A stretch of DNA of 21,578 nt from assembly GCA_015680685.1 (NCBI GenBank), contig MNCI01026665.1, forward strand, positions 328,897 to 350,474, read 5' to 3'. This document shows, one piece after another, positions 9,280 to 18,840 of this stretch. Below the pieces are notes generated by a model, which worked only from the letters and a program-made list of their open reading frames with translations, made no database searches and was not told the origin of the DNA. This DNA is from Gnetum montanum (Eukaryota; Streptophyta; Gnetopsida; Gnetales; Gnetaceae). The position numbers and the translations under genes were made by a program. Numbering within the stretch: the first letter of the stretch is position 1; every line of letters starts with the position of its first letter.

Positions 9280-10503
9280 CTAGCATGGTTGACCATCTCC
9301 TCCATGACTAAGTTGAAAGGAGGAGATCTGAAATATGGAGTGTGGTTGTCCATCTAATGAGGTTGTTGTTGTGTTAGTTGGCTTATGCTCCTGGAAAGGT
9401 TTAATTTGTTGAATGTTGAATAGTTGTTTCTTGTTTGGGCTCTCAAGTTTATAGATCATCATGGTGCCTAAAGGAAAAGTCTCATAAATGATATAAGGTA
9501 CCTCCCACAATGTTTGGAACTTAGTTTTTTGAGGTACATGTGTGGGGTTCCAATAGAGAACCTTGTCTTCTAATTGAAATTTAACTTTTCTAATTTTTAG
9601 GTAATGACATTTTTTGTTATAAGCCTTGTGCAACTCATTAGATGATAAGGCTACTAATCAGTCTTCATCTAGTAGGTTGAGATTCATTAGTCTTTCCTTT
9701 TAGGCTAGGCTTAAGTTAAGGTTAAGGTCACAAGCCGTTGAAAGTGTATGGAGTTGAAATTGAATAGGAAGTGTTGGTAGTTTTTCGTACATAAGCTCAT
9801 AGGGGAAGTAGCCTATAGGAAGTTTCCAAGTTGAGCGATAGGCCCAAAGGGCATCATTGAGTTTTGTGTTCCAGTCCTTCCTATACTTACAAATAGTTCT
9901 TTTTAGTATTCTTGTGATTTTCCTATTTGTAACCTCAGCTTGACCATTAACTTAGGGATGGTAAGGTGTTGTGAGTTTGTGTTCAACGCCCAAGCATTGC
10001 ATAAGCCTCCAAAAAGTAATGCCTGTAAAATGAGTTTCATTGTCAAAAATTAATGCATGTAGCATACCAAACCTATTTTCAATGTTTTTTTGTACAAACC
10101 AAGTAGTAGTAGAAGATGTACAATCGATGATGGTTGCTGCTTCTGCCCATTTTGTACAATAGTCAACAATAACTATGATGTATGCCTTTCCATTTAACAT
10201 GGGCATGATGGGACCCATGAAATCAATGCCCCAAATGTTGAATGGTTCTAAAGGTTGAATCCATTATTGAGGTCCCTCCATTTGAGTAGTCATTGCACCA
10301 TCTCATTGGCATCATTCACAAGAGCGAATGAAATGGTGAGCATCCTTGAAGAGTGTTGGCCAATAGTACCCTACCATCAAGATTTTAATGGTCGTGTGTC
10401 TCCTAGCATAGTGTCCTCCAAAAGGACCTTGATCAGCATCAGGGACATACCAATGAGCCAACCCATCGGCACACATCTTGTTTAGGTGTCCATTGATCTC
10501 CAT
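9280..10503 (-). pseudogene. pol: Ty3/gypsy integrase domain of pol
   Basis: On the minus strand, the HHCC zinc finger reads GGHYARRHTTIKILMVGYYW followed by the DAH...SCE-C part (about 10309-10416), with all four zinc ligands kept. The core has the first catalytic Asp in WGIDFMGP (10222-10224), the second in LIFDNETHF (10042-10044) and the Glu in [10 protein letters not shown] (9934-9936), so the DDE triad is intact. Then come [20 protein letters not shown] and the GPY-like C-terminal LWEVPYIIYETFPLGTMMIY near 9430-9520. The frame ends with TAG at 9280. No chromodomain follows. It is broken by a TAA at 9952-9954 replacing Gln in HP-VNGQAE, a stop between the two zinc Cys residues and other stops. 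Integrase would insert the element cDNA into the genome. Confidence 0.9.
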
Positions 10504-10566
10504 GAAATGCTTTACCTAGTGAAGAAACTGTTGCTTCCTCTGGTGGTCCAACCCTTATAGCATCTC

Positions 10567-11010
10567 CTAAGTGAGAAGATAGGTGAGAATGTTATCATAC
10601 AATTTTGGCTCATTGAACATTTGTTCAATTATTGCCCCAACAAAGAGGAGTTTATTAGGAAATGTATCAGATAATGGGCTTTTGTCCTCTTTGTCATCCC
10701 ATTGCAATTGAGACAAGTGATCAACGACCACATTCTCGGTGCCTTTTTGATCTACAATTGTAAGATCAAATTCTTGCAAGATCACCAGCCACCGTATGAC
10801 ATGCAGGCTCACCATTGGCTTGTTCATTAGGAAGCGGATGGTACTATGGTCTATGTGCACAAATACCTTGTATCCAAGCACATAATGCCTGAACTTCTCT
10901 AGAGTAAATGCCACCACCATCAATTCTTTTTCTATAGTGGTGTAGTTCAATTGTGTGTCCACAATGCTTTGAATGGCACAATGGATGTAGTACGGATGTT
11001 TTTTTTTCAT
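10567..11010 (-). pseudogene. pol: RNase H domain of gypsy pol
   Basis: An open minus-strand stretch of 147 codons has the Ty3/gypsy RNase H signature: QLNYTTIEKELMVVAFTLEK (catalytic Glu), YKVFVHIDHSTIRFL (Asp), RWLVILQEFDLTIVDQKG and VVVDHLSQL (Asp, normally ADHLSRL). After it, a conserved FPNKLL stretch leads through a stop (10567) to the integrase. The first catalytic Asp region upstream of 11010 is disrupted by frameshifts. It would remove the RNA strand during reverse transcription. Confidence 0.9.
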
Positions 11011-11059
11011 CTAACTATGTCAGCACAGCTCCAAAAGCATAATTCTATGCATTTGTCAT

Positions 11060-12050
11060 GATGTGAAATGGTTTGGACCAATCAGGTGCTAGTAGAATTA
11101 GAGTTTCCACAAGCCTTTCTTTTAGTTGCTAGAACACTTTTTCACATTCTAAGATCTAGACAAACGGAGCATCTTTCTTTGTTCATTCAACCATCGATTT
11201 TGTGATCTTAGAGAAATTCTCTATGAACCACTGGTAGGAGCCACTGTGTTGGAGCCACTGTGTCAAAGGAATGACCAAACCTCTTAAATTTTTTCTGGTT
11301 GATGGGTTATTTCTTGGATGATCCTTATTTTTTCAGGGTCCACCTCAATTCTTGCATGTATTATTTTGTGCCCCAATACAATCCCCTCCTAGATCATAAG
11401 GTGACTTTTCTACCAATTGAGTCACAAGTTAGTTTTGACACATCATTTCAGCACTTACTCAAGGTGGTCCAGGGCTTGCTCAAATGTAGCTTCATAGGTG
11501 AAGAAGTCATTCATGAAGACTTCTACACCACTACCGATCTGTTGTTGAAAGATTCTTAGGACCAAGTGTTAAAATGTGGTAGGGGCATTGCATAGACCAA
11601 ATGACATTTTATGATATGCAAAAGTCCCCTAGGAACTTGTGAATGTTGTTTTTGCTTAGTCCTCTGGTGCAATTTGAATTTGGTTATAGCCACTATAACC
11701 ATCTAGAAAGTTGTAGTAGCAATGCCCTGATATTCTGTCGAGCACTTCGTTAACAAATGGCAATGGAAAGTGATCTTTAAATGTTGCCATATTTAGCAAT
11801 CTAAAATTGATGAAGACCCACCACTTGTCATCTTTCTTTGGTACAATTATGAGTGGACTAACCCACTTTCTATCCGTAATAGGATAGATGAACCCCACCT
11901 TGAGGAGTTGCTTGATTTCCTCATTGATGATTTGCTTCAATTTGGGGTTCAATCACCTTTGTGGCTATCATTTTGACTTGATGGCTGGGTCAGTGTAAAT
12001 GCGATGCTGGCATATCCTCAGATCAATCCCTATGAGTTTAGGATATGACC
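11060..12050 (-). pseudogene. pol: Reverse transcriptase domain of gypsy pol
   Basis: On the minus strand, HRIYTDP and PQR-LNPKLKQ (about 11925-12010) lead into GFIYPITDRKWVSPLIIVPK, WWVFINFRLLN, KDHFPLPF, YYNFLDGYSGYNQIQIAPED (about 11657-11715, catalytic Asp kept), then after a stop TTFTSS-GTFAYHKMSFGLCNAPTTF. The active-site box normally ending DD reads FMND at 11506-11517, so one catalytic Asp is Asn and this copy could not polymerise. The thumb and connection are scrambled by several stops and shifts down to about 11060. Plus-strand open frames here are antisense shadows. Confidence 0.9.
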
Positions 12051-12384
12051 AAGCAAAAGTTGCTAACCATCTTTCAACTACCTTCAATAGCATCTCTTTC
12101 TATTTTAGGGTAAGTCTTACATTGATTATAACCAGCTTCTTATTTTTCAAAAATACATATTCCATTCCAGCTAGTAGCATTTTCAGTTCAAGGGGCTATT
12201 GCTTGAAGTTCTCAGGAATTTCCAACTCTCCCCAATAGGTATCATCATTTGTATCATTAGAGAGTTGGTGATGAACTTGCTCTAGTTCATTCATGCTTGT
12301 GACATATTCACATGTCAAGTTCTCAACTGGTTCCATGCATAGTGTGTTGCTTTCTAAATTAGTGGTCAGCCACTAAGTGCCCTC
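12051..12384 (-). pseudogene. pol: Protease-RT linker of gypsy pol
   Basis: The minus strand gives an acidic stretch with NELEQVHHQLSNDTNDDTYW and GELEIPENFKQ, then ELKMLLAGMEYVFLKNKK, the PELK-LP.L.Y.FL pattern that precedes RT in this lineage. Stops interrupt it. Confidence 0.75.
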
Positions 12385-13068
12385 TTATTTTGTGGTTGAT
12401 GCATATAGACACCTTTGAATTTCTACTTTTGGCACACACTTCTTGCATGTAGAGATGGATGCTTGCTTGATGGCCCAAAGTTTCTGCACACAATTGCACC
12501 CACTATCATTGTACGCAATGCATGGAACTCTCTTCTTCTTAATCTTTATGAATGCATTTTCTTTAGAGATTTCTATGGAAAGATCTCTGATGCCCATTCT
12601 TGTGTCTATGGTGCTAAGCCATGCTCTTCCCACGATGATTGGGAAGTCCCCTTTTCAGTTCTCCACTTTGATTACTAGGAAGTCAGTAGGATAAGACCAC
12701 CCATAAATAGTGGTCACAATGTCTTCTACCAGTCCCAATGGAATAGTGATGGACTAGTCTACCAATTCTAATCTAATGTTTCTCTTCTTAAGAGGAGGCA
12801 AGTTTCAGGTAGTGTACATCTCATGAGAAATCAAATTAACAATAGAACTTAAATTAAGAAGAGCGTTGCATGGTTTATTCCCAACAATCTGCAAATAAAT
12901 TAGAGGACTTCCCATATCAGCTAATTTCCTTGGAAGGTTTCTTGCATGGATCCAATTAGGCATAGTGTGAGTAAGAATTATGCTATGGATCCTTGGTAGA
13001 GTTTGGTTTGAAGGAGGCCTAAAGGAATCTAATATGAAGCAAGAGGCAAGAGTAGGGTTGTCAACCAT
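12385..13068 (-). pseudogene. pol: Retropepsin-type aspartic protease region
   Basis: The minus-strand frame from 13068 contains KLADMGSPLIYLQIVGNK then CNALLNLSSIVNLISHEMY (about 12810-12870), which aligns with the plant gypsy protease box of the form ALLDLGASVNL. The catalytic Asp is Asn (12853-12855). Further on, ELVD-SITIPLGLVEDI and DFPIIVGRAWLSTIDTRMGI (about 12580-12650) are the flap and the second conserved block. The part after 12633 is a separate open stretch with Cys-rich sequence ending at 12385. The enzyme would cut Gag-Pol; this copy cannot. Confidence 0.85.
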
Positions 13069-15512
13069 GGGTGTAGGTGAGGGCTTAGGTGGACTACAAG
13101 GTCAAAAGAAAGGTCTTTTCTTTGATTAAGAATTCAACCCCTCTGATTGATGATTGGGTTGCAAATTAATAGCCCTTGTAGCATTGCATTGTTCTAGTTG
13201 AGCAAGTAGTTTACCATGCATTGGTGAAGCAGGTGGTAGCTATGCAACTGGAGGAGAAGTGTGTGCAAGGACAAGAGGAGGATAAGGATAGGGGGCAGTG
13301 TTCCTTCTTTCATGCAGAGATGGAATTTGATAATAATCAGTAGGGTGGTAGTAAGGCTATAATTGAGAAACATGACTGGAAGACTCACATGAAGACATGG
13401 GTTGCTGAACATGGTAACATGTGGATTAGGCTACTGGTAAGGGTATTGTTACCTTGGTAGTGCAAGCACCCATGATTGTGGTTGCTGCCATTGTTGGTAC
13501 TATTTGTACAGTTGCAATGGAGCTCCACTTGGATAATATAATTGTTGCTAGTGGAACTGCTAGAGATTACCTTGAGGATAAGATAACCTTCTAGATCTTT
13601 TCCTTTATGTAAGTTGTGGATGTAAGTCATACACCCTAGACTCCTGAAGATGTGACACAATGGGGAAACATCCCTTAGGATGTTCATACTAGTAGACATC
13701 ACATCCATGATCATCATCTGATTTACTATCTGCAACCTCTTCTATTACAACAATTTTTCCCTTACCTTTGTAATATGCACATTCAACTTCTTTGCGCCTC
13801 CTGTGCTCACGATCACTACCTTGTTCTAGGGACTCTTTAGCAATTTTGAGGATAGCTTGAAATCTACTATGCATGAAGTCTCTTAATTACTCAACCTTGG
13901 CTGTAAGTTTAGATTGGAATTGTTGAAGTGGTAAGGCTTTTTTATGCATCTCTTCATCAAATACAGATTCATCCTCGTTGTCACAGAATTGAACCTCCTG
14001 CTTGTGGATGGAAAGATCATGGTTGTACTCCTCTGCACTTTCTCTTTTTCAAAGTTTACCCTCCTCTTCGGTGACCTACCCTATTAACCTTTGTACTTGA
14101 TGGGCAATTAGTTCTGAAAAGAGTCCTTGGGCATAGGCAGATAAGGTTTTCCTCATTTCTTTATGAAGCCTGTCTACAATGTGGTGGAGTTGAGCTAATT
14201 GAGAAAAACCATGGCCAGGGCATTTGTGCATCAAGGTATAGTATTGGCCAATGGTGGCATCCAAGGTTTTTTCTGCTCCTTATTTCCACCCTTCAATTTG
14301 CTTCCTTAAGTTGGACATTGAGGAGTATGTTTGAAATTTATCATTGAACATCTCAAGCATGGTACTCCATCGTCTAATAGATTTTGGTTCTAAGGACTCA
14401 CACTAGTTCTCTACTTCTTTGATGAGTGTCTTGGGAAGCAACTTTCGTTTCTACCATTTGTTCTCTATGTTTTGCAAGGCACATGCATCTTGGAAAGCTT
14501 GAAGATGATTCTACAGATTAGAGTTATATCCCCCTTCAAATCAAGGAATATTGTTTATGTCTAACCATTTGATTTGACTATGTCTTACATGCCTTGTTGG
14601 AATTTTGACTACCTCTACAATGTTAAGCATACTTCATGTAGCAAATAGAGGCTCATTGAGGCCTTGATCATGGTGCCTATGATGCCCTATACTATCCCTT
14701 CATTCATCGTGATGTACTTCTCTTAATGTGTATGTCCTTGATCTTTTCTAACTCGGTGGTCTCTTTGGTTATTGTGGTCCCATCAGTCATTGTGCTCATT
14801 TTGATCACCTCCATCATGATCTTGCCTTCTGTGGTAATGGTTATAGCCATAAGAAGAAGAAGATGACAAAGGGAAAGAGGAAGGAGAACCAGCATCATCA
14901 TGGTACCTACTACTACCTCTTTGGTGATAGCAACCACAATCATGATCGTAGTTCTTGCCTGCATCCCTATCTTGACTTGCTTCTTTGGATCCTGCTTTGT
15001 TGTTGGATCCCTTGTTACTAGAATTAGGATTGTGAACTATGGATTGTAGATTCTAGTTTTGACCTTCATCATCAAAGTTAAAGAGAGGAGCATCATTGAG
15101 TGAAAGATCCCCACTAGCTTGTTGATACAACAGGAACAGAGACTCGTTAAGTCCTTTTCCCTTCAAAAGTTCATAGCACCACTCTAGCTGTTGATCTCAT
15201 AGGCATTGTGCTTTGGTGGGCTAATAATCTCTGGCATCAACATCTTTCACAATATATTCCCCATGGTGGTCTTGATGACCACATTGTACAATCATTTAGT
15301 AGAGCATTGCAGGAGCAGCATGATCGGGCAACAACACAATGTTGCCCTCTATGTCACGCCACTACAATTGTTCATCCTGGTGTAAGATGAAGGTGAAGTT
15401 TAACACATACTCATCAAGATGAGTATATGTAATTTGGTACTATTGAGGCTTTGATGGATGAGCGTTATCAAGCTTGGGCAAAGAAGCACTCCTGTGAGAA
15501 GAAGACGTTGTT
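13069..15512 (-). pseudogene. gag: gag of the gypsy element, with long N-terminal extension
   Basis: Reading down from about 15512, one minus-strand frame interrupted by occasional stops gives KLDNAHPSKP, LDEYVLNFTFILHQDEQL, WRDIEGNIVLLPDHAAPAML, LEWCYELLKGKGLNESLFLL and LFNFDDEG, then a His/Asp/Ser-rich segment to about 14700. After a frameshift the capsid follows: LDINNIP-FEGGYNS (about 14530-14570), LEPKSIRRW, DATIGQYYTLMHKCPGHGFS (14200-14262) and LHKEMRKTLSAYAQGLFSEL. A charged segment with a coiled-coil look then leads to a damaged zinc knuckle (GCDVY-YEHPKGCFP, about 13670-13700) and a Pro/Tyr/His-rich linker to 13070. The capsid is homologous to the plus-strand gag at 456-890. No certain start codon is visible. 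Confidence 0.8.
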
Positions 15513-15648
15513 GATTAGCGAAAAAAAATCACAGTGTGCTCTGAGAATTTGATGTAGTAATTGTAACATAAGATACGACTTTGAGGTTTGTTCCAATGAT
15601 CTAAGTACTTTCACTAAATCCTAGATAGTTCACAAAACAATAAAAAGG

Positions 15649-15666
15649 TCCCCAAAAATGGTGCCA
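15649..15666 (-). other. Primer-binding site, tRNA-Asp type (decayed)
   Basis: The minus strand reads TGGCACCATTTTTGGGGA, one base inside the LTR end. It differs at five of 18 positions from the expected tRNA-Asp complement, four of them C-to-T or G-to-A. Geometry is identical to the PBS at 136-153. Confidence 0.85.
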
Positions 15667-15667
15667 A

Positions 15668-16499
15668 TGATGAGTAGCGAGGTACCCCTACACCTAACCA
15701 TACGAATCACTAAGGAATTACGCGTGATTTGGTCAAATTCCATGGACCTATAGTCATCTCATACACTAGTTTTTCTAGGAAGTGAAATAGTGTTGAGAAC
15801 ATTCGTTGTCTTCCCAACTACACTTGTGAGGCCCAAGGGTATGGTTTAAGTGTAATTGAGGTATATGAATTTTTATTGTTTATGTTTTATGGATGTAATC
15901 ACCTACAACAAGGATAAATGGTAGAGTAGATTGAAACTAATGTTTATCGCCTAGCTAGCCTAACACAAGTAACAATCCCACTTTCCTAGACACATCATGA
16001 ACACATATAGAACTGTTGGGCTACCAAATGTTAAGCGTTGTTGGGTTACCAAGTACTATATAAATGCTCAAAGTGGTCATACTTGTGCTCATTAATTGTT
16101 AAAAATAAATTGCTTAATCAAATGTATTAAAGTAAAGAACAAGAAAGTAGAATGCATTAAAGAAAATATTAATCTATTCTCAATGCTGCAAGGATTGTCA
16201 AAAGAGTTTGTTTTATCCCAGTCACACTACTGCATTCAAGTACATAAGTGTTTGAACAAAGAATCATACACACTTAAGACTCCTTTTGCAAGCACTCAGA
16301 AAATATTTTAACTTTGAGGAAAATGAACTGCAAGAGCTTCACTACTCTGACTAAGAATGATCAAAAACTTCTCTAAAGCTTACTCAAAATAGGAGCCTAG
16401 GTGCGATATTTATAGACTTGGGGAATATACCCCGATGTTGGATCTAGGCCTTGACGTCATGTACCCGATGTTGCAGCCAACATAAACAATGGTTCATCA
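15668..16499 (-). repeat. 5' LTR of the gypsy element
   Basis: It is homologous to 6347-7201 with similar ends (TGATGAGTAGC...GGTTCATCA). The U3 palindrome region is shortened and has lost most CpGs. TATA at 16407-16414 (minus). Confidence 0.93.
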
Positions 16500-16504
16500 A
16501 TAAT
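16500..16504. repeat. Target-site duplication ATAAT (right)
   Basis: Perfect copy of 6342-6346. Confidence 0.93.
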
Positions 16505-16886
16505 CTATGAAGGAGGATGATTCCTTTTAATCCTTGAATGTAGGCTACTACTTCTCTTGGATTTTATCTTCTTAGCTATAGAAGAAGCTAAATCCTAAGG
16601 TTTTCTCATCAAAATTATATTTCTTGAAGAATATCACATTTTTTCAATTCAATCATAGCATTTATATCCATTGGACATTGCATCATAATCAAAAAATATC
16701 CACTTGGTAACTCTATCATCCAATTTTTCCACAAGGCATTTGGTATTTTTACATAACATAACCAAAGACTCTTAGGTAAAAGAGATTGGGAATTTTTTCA
16801 TATAATAATTCATAGGATGTTTTAGCACCATTAGAGAAAGTGATCAGCCTATTCAAAATGTAAGTGAACATGGTTATAGCTTCACT

Positions 16887-16893
16887 TCAAAAT
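16887..16893. repeat. Probable LINE target-site duplication (left)
   Basis: TCAAAAT here and CCAAAAT at 17952-17958 flank the LINE. With one copy removed, the copia frame reads through as KFW-SEAI, the expected integrase sequence, apart from a Trp codon changed TGG to TGA in this copy. Confidence 0.65.
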
Positions 16894-16912
16894 CATCATC
16901 ATCATCATCATC
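16893..16912 (-). repeat. LINE 3' trinucleotide tail
   Basis: About six ATC units on the plus strand (GAT on the minus) form the tail of the LINE. Simple trinucleotide tails in place of poly(A) are typical of RTE elements. Confidence 0.85.
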
Positions 16913-17951
16913 TTAGCCTTGTCCCAATAAAATGGGGTTGGCTATATAATTATTTTCGTCATTCACCTCTATGAAGAGCTAGATCTTTGAATATTTGTAG
17001 TTTATTGAAATCATCTTTAATTATTTTTTTTCAAGTCTTTTTTGGTCTTCGTTTCCACAAAAAATGATGTAACAACCTTTTTTGTATGCTAATTCTCTAA
17101 TCTTCTTTACACATCCAAACCATCCAAGCTATCATTTTTGTAGCTTATCTAAAATAGAAGTTACTTTGAGTCCTTCTCTAATGTTTGTATTATGTAGTTT
17201 ATCTCTTTTGATAACATTCAACATACATCTACGTATTCACATTTCTACCACACTGATTTGTTGTTCATGCCTCTTTTGTAATATCCAACATTTAGCACCA
17301 TATAAGATAGTAAGGTTGATTGTTGTCCTATAAAATTTTTCCTTTAGTTTTATTGGTATTTTTTATCACATAGAACACCACTAGCCTATCTCCATTTTGA
17401 CCATCCCACCTTGATTCAATTTCTTATATATTTTTCAGTTGTACTATATGATTGGAGGATTAATCCTAGGTAGCAAAACTACCCTGAATTATCACTTCTA
17501 TATTACTTTTGATAATTTTAAGCCTTTTTATTCTAGAGCATGTCTCTACTTTTCTATTTTAGAAGCAACATTTTCTCAAACTATATCCACTAATACAATA
17601 TCATATACAAATAACATATACTAAGGAATTTCATCTTGTATTTCCTTTATTAATTCATCCATAATAATGGTAAAAAAGAATTGACTAAGCGCAAATCCTT
17701 TATGTAGACCTACTATAATGAGAAATTAGATGTTATTCCAGAAGCTATTCTAATTTTAATGATAGCTCCGTCATACATATCTTGAATCACTTTAATATAT
17801 TTATCATGGATGTTTTTCCTCAATAGCTCTATCACATGCTTTTCCCAAGTCAATGAAGATTATATGTAGATTTTTTCTATGTTTTCTGAATTTCTCCATC
17901 AGTTATCATATCAAGAAATTATGCTCTATAGTAGATCTCCCTAGCATAAAT
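16894..17951 (-). mobile_element. 5'-truncated RTE-clade LINE with broken reverse transcriptase
   Basis: The minus strand begins inside the RT: GFMLGRSTIEHNFLI, then NLHIIFIDLGKACDRA, YIKVIQDMYDGAIIKIR, SGITSNF, GLHKGFALS, FTIIMDELIKEIQDEIP, and the active-site box FVYDIVLVD at about 17585-17611, where FADD is expected. Shifted frames carry the later parts, including RPKKT and KIIKDDFNKLQIFKDLALHR-GE, the diagnostic C-terminus of plant RTE elements. The 3' end reads TTGGGACAAGGCTAAG followed by (ATG/GAT)n, seen as ATC repeats at 16893-16912. The element keeps only about 1.06 kb of its 3' part, usual for abortive target-primed reverse transcription. Stops and shifts show it is dead. It sits inside the copia integrase. 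Confidence 0.88.
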
Positions 17952-17958
17952 CCAAAAT
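17952..17958. repeat. Probable LINE target-site duplication (right)
   Basis: CCAAAAT matches TCAAAAT at 16887-16893 at six of seven positions. Confidence 0.65.
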
Positions 17959-18220
17959 TTCTTAGGAATATTAGCATACTTTCAAAGACACATCTTCATT
18001 TCTTGTAAGTCATTATTGTTTCTCTTAGCAATGTCATTACTTTGAGTTTTATAGCTATAAGTTGTTTGTTTACCAATATTCTAACTTTCATAAAATGCAA
18101 CAAACTCATTATTTACAAACTCACATCCTCTATCACTTCTAATACTTTTGATTTTACAAGCAATTTTATTTTCCACTATCTTCTTAAAATCTTAAAAATA
18201 TAAAAAAAAAATATCTTTAG
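17952..18220 (-). pseudogene. pol: Ty1/copia integrase core fragment
   Basis: The minus strand reads DFKKIVENKIACKIKSIRSD then RGCEFVNNEFVAFYE, the block holding the second catalytic Asp (SDRG, Asp codon 18132-18134), then GKQTTYSYKTQSND and IAKRNNNDLQEMKMCL, where the catalytic Glu of VVERKN is Lys (18024-18026). It ends KYANIPKKFW at the LINE junction. Upstream integrase and gag-pre-integrase parts are cut off by the LTR at 18221. One in-frame TAG replaces Gln or Glu after FYES, and others follow. Confidence 0.85.
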
Positions 18221-18608
18221 TGATGAACTGTGATATCGTGTCCACGACATTATATCTGCGATATCGGATCAACCATGCAATATCAGATACCTGATATTGT
18301 GGCCTGTCTCATTATCTATAAATAAGAGGTAGCGCCTTTGGTTTCCATAGTTAAGAATTAGTCCCTTAGCCAAACTCTTGCCATTTTCTCCCTCTAGATT
18401 TAGAATTATTTCTGCATGCTCGCAGTAGGATTCATAGAGCAAACAAATCTTTATTCGAGCATTGTGTACCTGATCACACCTTGTGTACGACAATAAATAC
18501 AAACTTTATGATAAACCTTGCAACATACAGAATAGATTAATTAGTTTTAATTATTATTTAATGTTATCTTAGTTAATTAATGATTTCTCTCACCCTACAA
18601 CTCTCTTA
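18221..18608 (+). repeat. LTR fragment related to the gag-only element's LTR
   Basis: It begins TGATGAACTGTGATATCG at the junction with copia integrase. A palindromic U3 segment, TATAAATA at 18317-18324 and later matches to 4849-5130 (TTTATTCGAG, ACAATAAA, TTTCTCTCACCC) follow in the same order. It loses similarity near 18608, before any U5 end, so it is truncated. It probably marks another insertion into the copia element followed by deletion. Confidence 0.7.
18278..18299 (+). promoter_or_regulatory. Inverted repeat in U3, decayed palindrome
   Basis: CAATATCAG, a 4-base spacer ATAC, and CTGATATTG form perfect 9-bp arms 18 bp upstream of the TATA box. Every difference from the GCGATATCGC-type unit of the other LTR is a CpG-to-TpG/CpA change. 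Confidence 0.75.
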
Positions 18609-18639
18609 GTTAAATACACTCAGTAAGAAAAATCAAGGT

Positions 18640-18840
18640 TTGATCATCTTGCCCAAGTAAGAAAAATCAAGTGTTATTACTATAGAAAGTATGGGCATAA
18701 ATAATTAAGTTGTTAATTAAAAATGAAATAGTATAACATGACTCCTTGATCTTATTCAAAGATTCCTAGTAACAATGTCTTGTAGGTTAGAAAGTTTTGA
18801 AGAGTCAAGTTAAAGAAGAAAGAACAAGTACTCATGATTT
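18640..18840 (+). pseudogene. gag: Copia-type Gag zinc-knuckle remnant
   Basis: On the plus strand, CYYYRKYGHK-LSC (about 18676-18717) keeps the spacing of the CX2CX4HX4C zinc knuckle of copia Gag, with the second Cys changed to Tyr and a stop after Lys. A Lys/Arg-rich lead KIK precedes it, and Glu/Lys/Ser-rich broken sequence follows. The 16-base unit AGTAAGAAAAATCAAG occurs twice, near 18622 and 18657. The orientation is opposite to the copia element to its left, so it is either another element or an inverted piece. Confidence 0.5.

Larger units (their letters stand above)
6347..16499 (-). mobile_element. Complete but degenerate Ty3/gypsy element, Tat/Athila-type lineage
   Basis: This 10,153-bp insertion has LTRs of 855 bp (6347-7201) and 832 bp (15668-16499), both with TGATGA...TCATCA ends, and perfect ATAAT duplications. 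On the minus strand the order is LTR, PBS, gag, protease, RT, RNase H, integrase, long non-coding 3' region, PPT, LTR. PR-RT-RH-IN order defines Ty3/gypsy. The tRNA-Asp PBS, the RT motifs KDHFPLPF and FLDGYSGYNQI, and the absence of a chromodomain after integrase point to the non-chromoviral Tat/Athila branch. LTRs differ at roughly one position in ten by eye, so the insertion is old. Many stops and shifts break every gene. It lies inside the linker of a copia element. Confidence 0.92.
16500..16893 (-). pseudogene. pol: Ty1/copia integrase C-terminal and linker fragment
   Basis: The minus strand reads SEAITMFTYILNRLITFSNG then KTSYELLYEKIPNLFYLRVF and GYVM (about 16740-16890), the well-known copia integrase C-terminal segment (NKTPYE-W...LRVFG). 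A second frame continues with PSGYFLIMMQCPMDINAMIE, the SxKGIFVGY-like region with frame errors, and ends in a Lys/Arg-rich linker HPPS at the gypsy insertion. Order and strand fit between the integrase core at 17952-18220 and the RT at 5578-6346, so all three are one element. Confidence 0.8.

Noticed and set aside
11299-11559. Plus-strand open frame of 86 codons
   Set aside because: Antisense shadow of the gypsy RT active-site region.
12415-12694. Two overlapping plus-strand frames
   Set aside because: Antisense to the protease region; the minus strand matches known motifs.
14704-14964. Minus-strand frame with many Met and Thr, looks membrane-like
   Set aside because: Wrong phase of gag. 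The neighbouring phase is continuous with the upstream Gag domain and His/Asp-rich.
15208-15390. Plus-strand open frame with His/Trp-rich start
   Set aside because: Antisense to the N-terminal Gag domain, which reads better on the minus strand.
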